In this document: positions 42,007-50,970 of the stretch, one piece after another | Layout: the number at the start of each line of letters is the position of its first letter | How positions within the stretch are numbered: position 1 is the stretch's first letter | From: Methylobacterium gregans | GTDB lineage: Bacteria > Pseudomonadota > Alphaproteobacteria > Rhizobiales > Beijerinckiaceae | Assembly (NCBI RefSeq): GCF_022179245.1 | Contig: NZ_BPQM01000022.1 | Span: 1 to 62,587, forward strand | Reading direction: 5' to 3' | DNA: 62,587 bases | Position numbers and translations under genes: made by a program | The notes under the pieces: model-generated | The model's input: only the letters and a program-made list of their open reading frames with translations | Told to the model about the DNA's origin: nothing | Database searches by the model: none

Positions 42007-43146
42007 ATGGAGAGCGAGGACGCGGTCTCCGGGCTGATCGACCGCTTCTACGAGGCGGCCCTGCACCCCGAATTGTGGCGGGAGACGCTGGAGGCCTGCG
42101 CGCGGGTCTTCGGCGCCGAGGGCGCGCTGATGCTGCCGGGACCCGACGCGCCGCTGGAACTCGCCTGCAGCCCCTTCCTCGACGCGGCCATCGCGGACGG
42201 GCTCGGCCGGGGCTGGCTCGCCCACAACCCGCGGGTGCTGCGCGGCATCCCGGCGATGCGCGACCCTGCGCGGGTGCTCACCGAGCAGCACATCTTCAGC
42301 CCGCGCGAGCTCGACCACCTGCCCTTCAACGCCGAGTACGTGAACGCGCACGGCCTGCGCCACTTCGCGGGGTGCTACCTCGTGCCGGCGGGCGGGCGCA
42401 GCCTGATGCTGTCGCTGGAGCGCGCGCCCCGCAGCGGCGCCTTCACGCCCGCCGAGGTCGAGGCGATGGAGCGGGTGGTGCCCCATCTTCAGCGGGCGGG
42501 GCGCCTCGCGCTGCGGATCGCGGAGGCGCGGGCGGGCTCGACGCTGGAGGCCTTCGACCTGCTGCGCTGCGCGGGACTGCTCCTCGACGGGGCGGGCGCG
42601 GTGCTGCGGATGAACGGGCGCGCCGCCGCCCTGATGGGGGCGGGCCTCACCGTGCTGCAGGGGGCGCTGATCGCCCAGCACGGGCCGAGCAACGCCGCGC
42701 TCGGGCGGCTGATCGGCAGCGTGCTCGGCGGCGCGGTCGGCCCCCGGCGGGGGAGCCTGGGGCCGGTCTGCCGCCCGGTGGCGGTGCCCCGGCCCGTCGC
42801 GCCGGGGGCGCTGCCCGCGGCCCCCCTCCTCGTGCACGCCGCGCCGCTGCCCGGCGCGGCGGGCGACCTGTTCCAGCAGGCGCGCGCGGTGCTGCTGATC
42901 GTCGACCCGGCCGAAGCGCACCCGCCCGCCGAGGGGCTGCTGCGCGAGCTCTACGGGCTCACCGCCGCGGAGGGGCGCCTCGCCCGGATGCTCGGCGACG
43001 GGCGCGATCTCGGCGAGGCGGCGGTCGCGCTCGGCGTGGCGGTGAGCACGGCGCGCACGCAGCTCAAGGCCGTCTTCGCCAAGACCGGCACGCGGCGCCA
43101 AGCCCAGCTCGCGGTGCTGCTCGCCGGGCTCGGGCGCGGGCCGTGA
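42007..43146 (+). CDS. LuxR-type HTH transcriptional regulator
   Basis: A 379-aa protein with an N-terminal sensor-like region and a C-terminal LuxR-type helix-turn-helix (LTAAEGRLARMLGDGRDLGEAAVALGVAVSTARTQLKAVFAKTGTRRQAQLAVLL, about 320-374). The N-terminal part (SGLIDRFYEAALHPELWRETLEACARVFGAEGALML) is typical of orphan LuxR proteins of methylobacteria. Target genes are unknown; the convergent adenine deaminase gene lies 7 bp downstream. I chose ATG 42007; an in-frame ATG at 41944 is possible. Confidence 0.8.
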   Translation: MESEDAVSGLIDRFYEAALHPELWRETLEACARVFGAEGALMLPGPDAPLELACSPFLDAAIADGLGRGWLAHNPRVLRGIPAMRDPARVLTEQHIFSPRELDHLPFNAEYVNAHGLRHFAGCYLVPAGGRSLMLSLERAPRSGAFTPAEVEAMERVVPHLQRAGRLALRIAEARAGSTLEAFDLLRCAGLLLDGAGAVLRMNGRAAALMGAGLTVLQGALIAQHGPSNAALGRLIGSVLGGAVGPRRGSLGPVCRPVAVPRPVAPGALPAAPLLVHAAPLPGAAGDLFQQARAVLLIVDPAEAHPPAEGLLRELYGLTAAEGRLARMLGDGRDLGEAAVALGVAVSTARTQLKAVFAKTGTRRQAQLAVLLAGLGRGP

Positions 43147-43153
43147 GGCGGCC

Positions 43154-44953
43154 TCAGGCCGGCTCGAACAGCGGCACCCGGTCCATCTCCGGCACCCGCA
43201 CGATGCCCCGGTCGGTGATGCGGATCCGCGGGATCACCGCGAGCGGGATCAGGTTGAAGCCCATGTAGGGAATGGCGCAGCCGGCCGCGCGCCACGCCGC
43301 CTTCAGGGCCCGCACGGACTCGGCGACCGCCCCGACGCGCCGGTCCGAGATCAGCCCGGCGACCGGCAGTTCGACGAGCGCGGTCACCACCCCGTCCGCC
43401 ACCACGCAGACGCCCCCCTGCACCGCCGCGATGGCCTGGACGGCGAGCCGCATGTCGGCCTCGTTGACGCCCGCCACCACGATGTTGTGCGCGTCGTGCC
43501 CGACGCTGGAGGCCACCGCGCCGCGCGTCAGCCCGAAGGCGCTGAGGAGCCCGTGCGCCACGTTGCCGTTGATCCCGTGCCGCTCGATCACCGCGACGTG
43601 GCAGAGGTCGTGCGCGTGAAGCGTCTCCGCCCAGTCCGCCCCCGGCGCCAGCGGCACGCGGGCGTGGGCGAGCTCGATCCCCGGCAGCACCGTGCGGATG
43701 GCGTTGACGGTGCAGGGGCCGGAGGGCAGCGGCGGCACCAGCGCGGGCAGCGGCGCGGGCAGGCGTACGGTGCGGTAGGCGGGCTCCGGATAGCGATAGG
43801 GCTGCGCCAGGGCCGCCTCCAGCCGGTGCGTCGGCCGGCGGTTCTCCACCACCAGCGCGCCGCCGTACCACGTCGCCTGGGGCACGAGGTCGTCGTCGAG
43901 GAGCACGAGGTCGGCCCGGCGCCCGCCGCCGAGCCCGCCGATCTCGCCGTCGAGGCCGAACCGGGTCGCCGGGTGCAGCGAGCCCATCGCCCAGGCGGCG
44001 GGCTTCGGGATACCGAGCCGCACCGCCTCCCGCACCACCCAGTCGAGCCCGTAGGCCAGGAGGTCGTCGGCGTCGCGGTCGTCGGTGCAGGCGCAGACCC
44101 GCTTCCACGCCGCGCCGTACTCCGTGACCGTGCCGATCGCCTCCGGCAGCGAGTGCCAGGGGGTCGTCGGCGGACCGCCGCGCAGAAAAATCCAGAGGCC
44201 GGCTTCCAGGAGGTCGTCGGCGATCTCGGCATCGACCGCCTCGTGCGTGTCGGTGACGCCACTGGCGGCGTACGGCGCCACGAAGTGCCGTCCGTAGATG
44301 TGGCCCGAGACCGGGCGCCCCCGCTCCAGCGCCGCCGCCAGGATGGCGTGGGCGCGCGGATCGCCCTCCGCCACCGCGACGAAATCCATCTTCTCGCCGA
44401 GCGCGATCGCCTCCGGCCACGCATCGAACAGGGCCGCGATCTTCTCCGGCGTCAGGTCGCCGCCCGCGGTCTCGATGGCGGGGCTCGTCGCCGGCACGGT
44501 GCTGGGCACCGAGAGGTAGATGCTGAGCGGCGCCTGCCGCGCGTCCTCCAGCATCCAGGCGACGCCGTCGCTGTCGAGCACGTTGCCGATCTCGTGGCTG
44601 TCGCAGACGATCGTGGTGGTGCCGTTGACGAGCGCGGCCTCCGCGTAGGCGCAGGCCGTGACCATGCTGCTCTCGATGTGCAGGTGCGGGTCGACCAGCC
44701 CCGGCGCCAGGATGAGTCCCCGCGCGTCGTAGGTGTTGGGTCCCGTGTAGGTCCCGGCGCCCTTGAGCGCGGCGATGCGCCCGCCCGCGATCCAGATCTC
44801 GCGGTCGGGCAGGATGCGCTCCGAGTAGGTCGAGAGCGCCCGTGCGTTGGTGATCACGAGGTCCGGCGCGGCCCGGCCCCCGGCGACGTCGGCGAGGCGC
44901 CGCGTCATCCGGGCGAGCGGTTCGACGGAGAAGCGGTTCAGCGGAGCGGTCAT
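43154..44953 (-). CDS. ade: adenine deaminase
   Basis: A 599-aa metal-dependent deaminase of the amidohydrolase fold, converting adenine to hypoxanthine for purine salvage. Family motifs are [57 protein letters not shown]-type [30 protein letters not shown], and the C-terminal Ade block [21 protein letters not shown] and [26 protein letters not shown]. It is full length. Downstream is the convergent LuxR-type gene; upstream is a long repeat-bearing spacer. Confidence 0.93.
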   Translation of the reverse strand: MTAPLNRFSVEPLARMTRRLADVAGGRAAPDLVITNARALSTYSERILPDREIWIAGGRIAALKGAGTYTGPNTYDARGLILAPGLVDPHLHIESSMVTACAYAEAALVNGTTTIVCDSHEIGNVLDSDGVAWMLEDARQAPLSIYLSVPSTVPATSPAIETAGGDLTPEKIAALFDAWPEAIALGEKMDFVAVAEGDPRAHAILAAALERGRPVSGHIYGRHFVAPYAASGVTDTHEAVDAEIADDLLEAGLWIFLRGGPPTTPWHSLPEAIGTVTEYGAAWKRVCACTDDRDADDLLAYGLDWVVREAVRLGIPKPAAWAMGSLHPATRFGLDGEIGGLGGGRRADLVLLDDDLVPQATWYGGALVVENRRPTHRLEAALAQPYRYPEPAYRTVRLPAPLPALVPPLPSGPCTVNAIRTVLPGIELAHARVPLAPGADWAETLHAHDLCHVAVIERHGINGNVAHGLLSAFGLTRGAVASSVGHDAHNIVVAGVNEADMRLAVQAIAAVQGGVCVVADGVVTALVELPVAGLISDRRVGAVAESVRALKAAWRAAGCAIPYMGFNLIPLAVIPRIRITDRGIVRVPEMDRVPLFEPA

Positions 44954-45062
44954 CGGGGCCCTTCACCGGTTGGGGTGGTGCGTGGCGGGCAGGGAGCGTG
45001 CCATGCGGCGGATCGCTTTGCGAGCCGGGCGCCCGGTGCGGCGGGGCGGAGCGCGCCGGAGC

Positions 45063-45092
45063 CATCCCGATCCATCCCGATCCATCCCGATC
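45063..45092. repeat. tandem repeat, 10-bp unit x3
   Basis: Three exact copies of CCATCCCGAT followed by a partial fourth (CCAT). It lies about 110 bp upstream of adenine deaminase. Confidence 0.9.
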
Positions 45093-45190
45093 CATGCCAC
45101 GCGTCCGACCCTGCGGGCTCGTGCGGGCGAGAGCGGCTGCCCAACGCGGAGTGGACGGTCCGCGGTTTCCCCTGCGGCAGGCAAAGGATT

Positions 45191-45260
45191 GCGGGCAAGG
45201 GAGCGCGGGCAAGGGAGCGCGGGCAAGGGAGCGCGGGCAAGGGAACGCGGGCAAGGGAGC
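45191..45260. repeat. tandem repeat, 14-bp unit x5
   Basis: Five copies of GCGGGCAAGGGAGC; the fourth has one change (GGGAAC). The unit is not a multiple of three, so it is not a conserved protein repeat. Such arrays vary in copy number between strains. Confidence 0.92.
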
Positions 45261-45560
45261 GCGGGGAGGCTGGAAGGCCGCCGAACGGATGGCGACGGGA
45301 CGTGGATAGCCGCCTCCGACGACGGAGATTCACCCTCTGGCAGGCGCCCGAGTCGCGTTCCACGGATCGGCATCGGAGCCGCCGCCTCCGGCCTGCCGAG
45401 GCCGGTCCCCCGACGACCTCGGGATCTGGATGCCGTCGTTCGGGCCGCCGACCTCGAGAACCTGTCCCGTACCGCGACGGGGCGCCCCGATCGCGGGCGA
45501 CTTGCGCGGCGAAACCAGTGATCTGACGCCGCGGACCGCAAAATGAGGGGTAAAGGCAAT

Positions 45561-45575
45561 ACAATTTTCGATTGT
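45561..45575. promoter_or_regulatory. palindrome ACAAT-TTTCG-ATTGT upstream of yfdX
   Basis: A 5-bp inverted repeat with a 5-nt centre, related to the motif upstream of the cupin gene at 34203-34215. It lies in AT-rich DNA 147 bp before the YfdX start. Confidence 0.4.
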
Positions 45576-45721
45576 TCGATCGTTTATCCAGGAGTCGTGC
45601 AGACAACGAGATTTTTTCTCGCATCGAATGCAACAGAGTCCGAGGGCGGGCGTTCTGAGTGGGTCAAATGAGCGCGCTGAATAAAGGGCATCGTTCCCTG
45701 AATTCGCTGCAACGTGGAGAG

Positions 45722-46474
45722 ATGTTCATGACCTACAGAAAATCGTTCGTCGCCGCTCTCGCCATCACCACCATGCTGGGCGGTGCGGCCTACGCCGCCG
45801 AGCAGGCGGCCAAGCCGGCGGTGGCGTCCGAGACGGCCGCCCAGAAGGCGGTCGACACGGATGTCGGCAAGCTCTCGAAGGACGGCACCCAGGCCTTCCG
45901 CGACATGCATCTCGCCCGCATCGCCATCTTCGACGCCGACCCAACGCAGGCAAAGGACCTGATCGGCAAGGCCCAGGCCGCGCTGACCAAGGCGAAGTCG
46001 GACGATGCCGTGTTCATGAAGGCGGAGGCCGATCTGAAGGCACCGACCGACAAGACCGATGCCAAGGCGGACACCAAGGCCGGCACAAAGGCGGCCTCTA
46101 CCGAGAAGGTCGCGTGGCTGCCCATCGACGCGCAGCTGACGCTGGGCGAGGACTTCGTGGCAACGCCCGAGAAGGCTGCCGCGGTCACGGATGCGAACAA
46201 GAGCCTCCAGAAGGGCGACAAGCGGGGCGCCCTGGAGAGGCTCAAGCTCGCCGGGATCGACGTGAACTTCACGATGGCGGTGCTTCCGCTCGACAAGACC
46301 ACGGCCGACGTGAATCAGGTCGCCACGCTGATCGGTCAGGGCAAGTACTACGAGGCCAACGCGCTCCTGAAGACCGCCGAGGACCGGATGCGCATCGACG
46401 TCGTCGATGTGTTCGGCACCCCCCGGAACGCGGCCCATACGGGGAGCGTGACGCAGGGCAAGGCGGCCAAGTGA
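45722..46474 (+). CDS. YfdX-family secreted protein
   Basis: A 250-aa periplasmic protein. The signal peptide (SFVAALAITTMLGGAAYAAE) ends near residue 25. The YfdX core follows: DVGKLSKDGTQAFRDMHLARIAIFDADPTQAKDLIGKAQAAL and AWLPIDAQLTLGEDFVATPEKAAAVTDANKSLQKGDKRGALERLKLAGIDVNFTMAVLPL. Between them is an Asp/Thr/Lys/Ala-rich linker (TDKTDAKADTKAGTKAAS). YfdX in E. coli is under EvgA control and linked to acid and drug stress; the molecular role is unclear. A GTGGAGAG precedes ATG 45722; Met3 is an alternative. Confidence 0.87.
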   Translation: MFMTYRKSFVAALAITTMLGGAAYAAEQAAKPAVASETAAQKAVDTDVGKLSKDGTQAFRDMHLARIAIFDADPTQAKDLIGKAQAALTKAKSDDAVFMKAEADLKAPTDKTDAKADTKAGTKAASTEKVAWLPIDAQLTLGEDFVATPEKAAAVTDANKSLQKGDKRGALERLKLAGIDVNFTMAVLPLDKTTADVNQVATLIGQGKYYEANALLKTAEDRMRIDVVDVFGTPRNAAHTGSVTQGKAAK

Positions 46475-46609
46475 GGTATGCCGCGCGATCTCTGCAGCAT
46501 GATCTCGGCCAATTGATCTGACGGAGGCGGGCCGGTGCGTGTTCCATGCATCGGCCCGCCCAATTGTGGGGCGCGGGTGACCGAACTCTCATCGCGCGGG
46601 AGGCGAAGC

Positions 46610-46987
46610 ATGAAGTGGGCGGCTCTATCGCTCGCGGTCGCCGTCGGCGGCCTTCTCTGCGGCTCCGCGGCCACGCCGGTCCGGGCGGCGGGGTTCCCGC
46701 GCTTCGACATCGCCGGATCCTGCTCACCGGAACGCGGCGCCGAGGTCGGCACCGACGGGAGCGGCGCGAGCTACCGGGGCTGCCTCGCCGACGAGCGCGC
46801 GGCGCGGCGCACGTTGCGGCGCGACTGGGCGCGCTTCGCGCCGCGGCTGCGGCGTGCCTGCCGGGCCGAAACCGTCATCGGCGGGTCGCCCTCCTACGTG
46901 GAGATGCTGACCTGCCTCAACCTTGATCGCGAGACCCTGCCGTTCCGGCCGCTGCCGATGCGCCCGCCCGGCAGCGCCCCACGATGA
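46610..46987 (+). CDS. small exported Cys-containing protein
   Basis: A 125-aa protein with a signal peptide (WAALSLAVAVGGLLCGSAAT, then PVRAAG, cleavage near 27). The mature part has four cysteines in AGSCSPERGA, RGCLADERAARRTL, RRACRAET and EMLTCLNLD, and the pattern GCxADExxARxxLxxxWxxF that I associate with small alphaproteobacterial secreted proteins. The function is unknown. It lies 28 bp before the next small exported gene, probably co-transcribed. Confidence 0.65.
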   Translation: MKWAALSLAVAVGGLLCGSAATPVRAAGFPRFDIAGSCSPERGAEVGTDGSGASYRGCLADERAARRTLRRDWARFAPRLRRACRAETVIGGSPSYVEMLTCLNLDRETLPFRPLPMRPPGSAPR

Positions 46988-47015
46988 TCCGGCATCGACC
47001 CAGAAAGGAAACACC

Positions 47016-47510
47016 ATGGCGTCCAAGGCCCGCAGCCTGAATCTCGCTTTGGCCGGCTTGCTCGTGCTCGGTGCCGGGACGGCGGAGGCGGCCGGTCTCG
47101 CGTGTCCCGGAGGCGGTAAGGCTCCGCCGGACGGCCCTCTGTTCGCGGTGATGAGCGAGCCGGGGCAGGCAGCCGGCTCGAATCAGGCCCTGCGCGCGGC
47201 GGTGCAGCGCCTGCGCGGCGAGGGCCTGTCGAGCGGGGCGATCATCGACCATGCCGTGGCCTCCTACTGCCCGGTCCTCGCACGGGACGACAGCCTGTCG
47301 CTGCCGCAGAAGCGGTCGGTCCTGCGCAGCTTCGCGGCTCAGGTGACCACGCTCGTCTACGATCCCGCGCAGGACGAGACGCAGATCCTCCTCACCGTAC
47401 CGATCCCGACCGCCCTGTCCGACCAGATCGACGCCGCTGCCGCGAAGGCCCGCGAGGACCGCGGCACCTGGGTCCTCCGGATTCTGGAGGCGGGCGTCGC
47501 GGGACGGTGA
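47016..47510 (+). CDS. small exported protein
   Basis: A 164-aa protein with signal peptide (SLNLALAGLLVLGAGTAEAA, cleavage near 26). The mature part is helical (LRAAVQRLRGEGLSSGAIIDHAVASYCPVLARDDSLSLPQKRSVLRSFAAQVTTLVYD) and ends in an amphipathic helix. No known family. The start ATG has AAAGGAAA just upstream. Confidence 0.65.
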   Translation: MASKARSLNLALAGLLVLGAGTAEAAGLACPGGGKAPPDGPLFAVMSEPGQAAGSNQALRAAVQRLRGEGLSSGAIIDHAVASYCPVLARDDSLSLPQKRSVLRSFAAQVTTLVYDPAQDETQILLTVPIPTALSDQIDAAAAKAREDRGTWVLRILEAGVAGR

Positions 47511-47637
47511 GGACGGGCGGGGATCGCGGGCGCTCTACGTGGTCTGGCACGTGCTCCGGCGCGCCCGCGCGGGGAACTTTGGGCACCAAATCCTGTAGTT
47601 CAGGTTGCGACTGTCCCGCTTGGCTTCCCGAGGCTCC

Positions 47638-48324
47638 ATGCGCTCCCGCCGCTCCGCCTTCCTCTGCACCGTTCCCGCGTCTCTCGCCTTCTGCCTCGCC
47701 CTCGCCCCGGCGCGGGCCGACGTGCTGATCCGGATCGACAAGGACAGGCAGACCATGGCGGTCAGCGTGAACGGGCAGCCGCGCTTCTCCTGGCCGGTCT
47801 CGACGGGCAAGGCCGGGCACGACACGCCGAACGGCAGCTACCGGCCGCAGCGCATGGCCCGCACCCATTTCTCGCGGGAATGGGACGACGCGCCGATGCC
47901 CCACTCCATCTTCTTCACCGGCTCCGGCCACGCCATCCACGGCTCCTCCCACCTCTCGGCGCTCGGGCGCCCGGCCTCGCACGGCTGCGTCCGCCTCGCG
48001 CCCGGCAAGGCCGCCGCCCTGTTCCGGCTGGTGAAGCAGGAGGGGCCGGGCAACACCCGCATCGTGGTCGAGGGCGAGATTGCCCCGCGCGTCGCGAGCC
48101 GCGGCGGGGTCCGGGCCGTCCGGGGCCGCGGGCTCTACGAGTCGGACGGGGTGATGTCGGCCGGGATGCAGATGGGCCGCGGCGTCTACGCGCCCGCCCC
48201 CGTCCGCCGCGCCCCGCGGGGCTACGCGGCGCCCGACCCCTACGGGTACGGGTACGGCCAGCAATACGGCTACGGCTACGCGCCGGCCTATGGCGGCGCG
48301 GTCTACGTCGACGACGGCTACTGA
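47638..48324 (+). CDS. L,D-transpeptidase (YkuD) with Tyr/Gly-rich tail
   Basis: A 228-aa secreted peptidoglycan enzyme. After the signal peptide (ending ARA, near 29) the YkuD domain carries HAIHGSSHLSALGRPASHGCVRLAPG, with the catalytic His and Cys. The C-terminal 50 residues are an unusual PYGYGYGQQYGYGYAPAYGG tract, from repeated TACGG DNA, which could be a surface-exposed or cell-wall anchoring tail. I chose ATG 47638, directly before the basic signal start; an upstream frame start at 47605 is in frame. Confidence 0.87.
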   Translation: MRSRRSAFLCTVPASLAFCLALAPARADVLIRIDKDRQTMAVSVNGQPRFSWPVSTGKAGHDTPNGSYRPQRMARTHFSREWDDAPMPHSIFFTGSGHAIHGSSHLSALGRPASHGCVRLAPGKAAALFRLVKQEGPGNTRIVVEGEIAPRVASRGGVRAVRGRGLYESDGVMSAGMQMGRGVYAPAPVRRAPRGYAAPDPYGYGYGQQYGYGYAPAYGGAVYVDDGY

Positions 48325-48566
48325 AACCCCCGCACGGCCCCGCCCGCGGGTGCGGCCGTCAGCTCCGCCTGGAAGCCCGCCAGATAAGCGGTCAGCCGGG
48401 CGGCCAGGGCGGCGTCGGCGCACTGCACCCAGAGCGGCGCCGGCAGGGCCGAACGGTCGAGGCCGATCAGCAGGTGCTCGACCATCCCGGCGGCGTCCCG
48501 CTCGCTCGACGCCGCGAGCAGCCGGGTGCCGGCCGGCGTGCCGACGAGGATCGCGATGCGCGCCAT
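48318..48566 (-). CDS. small hypothetical protein
   Basis: An 82-aa open frame, MARIAILVGTPAGTRLLAAS then SERDAAGMVEHLLIGLDRSA and DAALAARLTAYLAGFQAEL. It has alternating strands and helices, plausible for a small globular protein. No family recognised. It overlaps the end of the convergent transpeptidase gene by 7 nt. Confidence 0.5.
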   Translation of the reverse strand: MARIAILVGTPAGTRLLAASSERDAAGMVEHLLIGLDRSALPAPLWVQCADAALAARLTAYLAGFQAELTAAPAGGAVRGFQ

Positions 48567-48747
48567 GCGGGGGTAACGGTCGGGACGGTCCTGTCGTTGC
48601 GCGCGGCCTGCCGTCGCCCGCGCCGCGGGCCCAAGCTGAACCGTTGCTGTCCGGCGCCTTCAGGCTCCCTGCACGAGCCCCGTCCTAGTCTGCGGATGTG
48701 AGCGGCCGGGCGATCCGGCCGCCCCCAGACGAACCGGACCCGAGGCC

Positions 48748-49110
48748 ATGACGAGACTTCCCCTCCTCGCGGCCGCCGCGCTGATCGGCGTCGGCGCCCT
48801 CACCTCCACGGCGGCCGAGGCCCGCGGACGCGGCGGCGCGCTCGCTGCCGGCCTGATCGGCGGCCTCGCTGCGGGCGCGCTCATCGGCGCCGCGGCCTCC
48901 GCCCATGCCGAGCCGGCCTACGGCTACGATTACGCCCCGCCCCCGCCGCCCCGCCCCTACGGCTACGCCCCCGCCGCGTATGGCCGCCCGCGCGTGGTCT
49001 ACGAGGAGCCGGTCTACGAGACCCGCCGGGTGATCTCCTACGAGCGCGTGCCCGTCGGCTACGCCCCGGTCCGGCGCGGGTGGGACGGTCCCTACGGCGA
49101 GCGGTGGTAG
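48748..49110 (+). CDS. small Tyr/Pro-rich exported protein
   Basis: A 120-aa protein with signal peptide (LPLLAAAALIGVGALTSTAA, cleavage near 25), a glycine-zipper-like stretch (GALAAGLIGGLAAGALIGAAASA, about 29-51) and a Tyr/Pro/Arg-rich C-terminus (YGYDYAPPPPPRPYGYAPAAYG). This layout is common in small alphaproteobacterial envelope proteins. The tyrosine-rich repeats resemble the tail of the transpeptidase at 47638. The function is unknown. Confidence 0.7.
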   Translation: MTRLPLLAAAALIGVGALTSTAAEARGRGGALAAGLIGGLAAGALIGAAASAHAEPAYGYDYAPPPPPRPYGYAPAAYGRPRVVYEEPVYETRRVISYERVPVGYAPVRRGWDGPYGERW

Positions 49111-49219
49111 CGCGCGGGTTGCCCGCCTGAAGCCTCGGGTTGCCCGCGCCAAGACGCGGGTTAACCGACGGGAACAGGCGGCCCTTCGCCCCGTTCTGGG
49201 AGACGCGAAGGAGAGCATC

Positions 49220-49531
49220 ATGACGACAGGAAAGATCGCGAGTGCCACCGCGCCCGCGGGCGAGAACGGCGAGATCGGCCTCGCCCGGGGCGAGCGCCTC
49301 GCCCTCCGGATGTGGCGCGACGAGCCGCCGAACGCCGACAAACCGACCTCGGTCTCGGCCCACGAGACCGTCGGCTACGTGCTGAAGGGCCGCGCCGAGC
49401 TGGTTCTGGCGGGCGAGTCCGTGCTGCTAGAACCCGGCGATTCCTGGCTGGTGCCGGCTGGAATCGAGCACACCTACCGTATTCTTGAGACCTTCACAGC
49501 CATCGAGGCGACCGCCCCGCCGGCCGTGTAA
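49220..49531 (+). CDS. single-domain cupin protein
   Basis: A 103-aa cupin barrel: RMWRDEPPNADKPTSVSAHETVGYVLKGRAELVLAGESVLLEPGDSWLVPAGIEHTYRILETFTAIEATAPP. The first cupin motif has only part of the usual His/Glu set (HETVGYVLKG), and the second keeps PAGIEHTY. The ligand is unknown. Start ATG follows GAAGGAGAG. Confidence 0.8.
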   Translation: MTTGKIASATAPAGENGEIGLARGERLALRMWRDEPPNADKPTSVSAHETVGYVLKGRAELVLAGESVLLEPGDSWLVPAGIEHTYRILETFTAIEATAPPAV

Positions 49532-49588
49532 TGTTCGCGCCTCGTCGCGGGTCGAGAGATCCGCGACGATTGCTGCCTCAACCTGGGC

Positions 49589-50101
49589 TCATCGCATCAT
49601 CGTCACGGATGCGCCGACCTCGACCCGCTGGTAGAGGTCGACGACGTCCTGGTTGTACATGCGGATACAACCGTAAGACGCGAAGGTGCCGATCGAGCTC
49701 GGCCGGTTCGTGCCGTGGATCGCGTACTGCCCGCCTGACAGCGTCAGCGCCGCCGCGCCCATCGGGTTGCCGGGCGAGCCCCCGGCGATCAGGTTCGGCA
49801 GGCGCGGGTTGTCGCGCTTCACCTCCGCGGGCGGCGACCAGGCCGGCCGCACGTACTTGCCGTCCACCGCCGTGGTGCCGAACCACTGTTTTCCGGGCTT
49901 GCCCACAGCCACCGGATAACGGATCGCCGTGCCGTCCCCGTTGACGAGGTAGAGCTTGCGCTCCGACGCGCTCACCACCACCGAGCCCGGCGCCGCCGCG
50001 TAGGGGAACGCCACGACCTCGCGGGCCTCCGCCTGACCCGCGCCCAGAGCCGCCAATCCGAGGCCGGCAAGCCCCGCCCAAACCCTGTATCGACCCGACA
50101 T
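49589..50101 (-). CDS. L,D-transpeptidase (YkuD), secreted
   Basis: A 170-aa enzyme, third of its family here. The signal peptide (MSGRYRVWAGLAGLGLAALG, then AGQAEA) ends near 26. The YkuD domain has GSVVVSASERKLYLVNGDG at its start, the conserved IHGTNRPSSIGTFASYGCIRMYNQDVVDLYQRV with catalytic His and Cys, and it ends with a short strand. Sequence order is closest to the enzyme at 18906. ATG 50101 begins the signal peptide. Confidence 0.9.
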   Translation of the reverse strand: MSGRYRVWAGLAGLGLAALGAGQAEAREVVAFPYAAAPGSVVVSASERKLYLVNGDGTAIRYPVAVGKPGKQWFGTTAVDGKYVRPAWSPPAEVKRDNPRLPNLIAGGSPGNPMGAAALTLSGGQYAIHGTNRPSSIGTFASYGCIRMYNQDVVDLYQRVEVGASVTMMR

Positions 50102-50262
50102 CGTACCTCTCCGCCAAGCGTGACCGTGATGCCTGCCGAGTAAGTCGCGGGGCCGCTTACGCGTTCCGGAAAAAGCTTGGTTGACGAGGGGTTTGTGCGC
50201 GAGGATCGTGCCGATGGGTGAAAGACGCCGGTGCTTGGTCCCTCGAAGGCGGCGCACGCCCT

Positions 50263-50898
50263 TCAGCGCTCCGTAAGGATCACCGGTTCACGCGCCTGCC
50301 AGCCGTGGCGGGCGAGCTCCGGGTCGGCATGCTCCTCCACCGGCCAGCCGACGCACAGATAGGCCACGAGCTGCCAGGAGACCGGCACGTCGAGCAGCGC
50401 CGTGATGGTGGCGGGTTCCAAGATCGAGACCCAACCGACGCCGAGCCCGCGGGCGCGCGCGGCGAGCCAGAAGGTCTGCACCGCGCCGACCACCGAGTAG
50501 CGCAGCATTTCCGGCATGGTCGCTCGGCCGAGGCCGTGGCCCGCTTCGGTGCCTGCGTCACAAAACACCGCCAGATGCACGGGCGCCTCGCGCAGGCCGG
50601 CGAGCTTCAGCGCGCGGTACTGCTCCCGGCGAGGACCCGCATAGGCGAGCGCCGCGTCGGCATTGCAGCGCGCGAAGCTCGCCGCAACGCCCGCCCGGCG
50701 ATCCGGATCGGCGACGCGCACGAAGCGCCAGGGCTGGCTGTTGCCGACGGAGGGGCTGAGCTGCGCCTCGTCCAAGCACGCCAGCAGCGCCGCCTCCGGA
50801 ACTGGTTCGCTGCGGAAGCGGCGCACGTCGCGCCGCCACGCGAACAGGTCGCGCAAGGATCGGCGGAAGGCCTCGTCGAAGGTGGGCGGCGCGCTCAT
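50263..50898 (-). CDS. bluB: 5,6-dimethylbenzimidazole synthase
   Basis: BluB cannibalises reduced FMN with O2 to form 5,6-dimethylbenzimidazole, the lower ligand of vitamin B12. The roughly 211-aa product belongs to the nitroreductase-like fold: FAWRRDVRRFRSEPVPEAALLACLDEAQLSPSVGNSQPWRFV, then RATMPEMLRYSVVGAVQTFWLAARARGLGVGWVSILEPATITALLDVP and LVAYLCVGWPVEE. I used the MSAPP start at 50898; MSCGT at 50913 is also possible. A terminator hairpin 46 bp upstream, on the same strand, suggests a leader or separate transcript. Confidence 0.88.
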   Translation of the reverse strand: MSAPPTFDEAFRRSLRDLFAWRRDVRRFRSEPVPEAALLACLDEAQLSPSVGNSQPWRFVRVADPDRRAGVAASFARCNADAALAYAGPRREQYRALKLAGLREAPVHLAVFCDAGTEAGHGLGRATMPEMLRYSVVGAVQTFWLAARARGLGVGWVSILEPATITALLDVPVSWQLVAYLCVGWPVEEHADPELARHGWQAREPVILTER

Positions 50899-50943
50899 CG
50901 TCCCGCAGCTCATAGCGGGATCCGCTGCCCGAGAGCAGCCCGG

Positions 50944-50970
50944 AAAAAAGGCCGCCCGGGTGGGGCGGCC
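50944..50970 (-). terminator. intrinsic terminator upstream of bluB
   Basis: On the minus strand, an 8-bp stem GGCCGCCC / GGGCGGCC with a 5-nt loop is followed by six T's. No minus-strand protein gene ends just before it, so it must end either an unannotated RNA or an attenuated bluB leader. Confidence 0.75.

Larger units (their letters stand above)
44954..45721. other. long intergenic spacer with tandem repeats
   Basis: This 768-bp gap between ade and yfdX contains two short tandem arrays and the palindromic motif at 45561-45575 (separate entries). It becomes AT-richer from about 45535 to 45720, which probably is the yfdX promoter. Long open frames exist but translate into repeat-derived Arg/Gly text. 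Confidence 0.55.
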
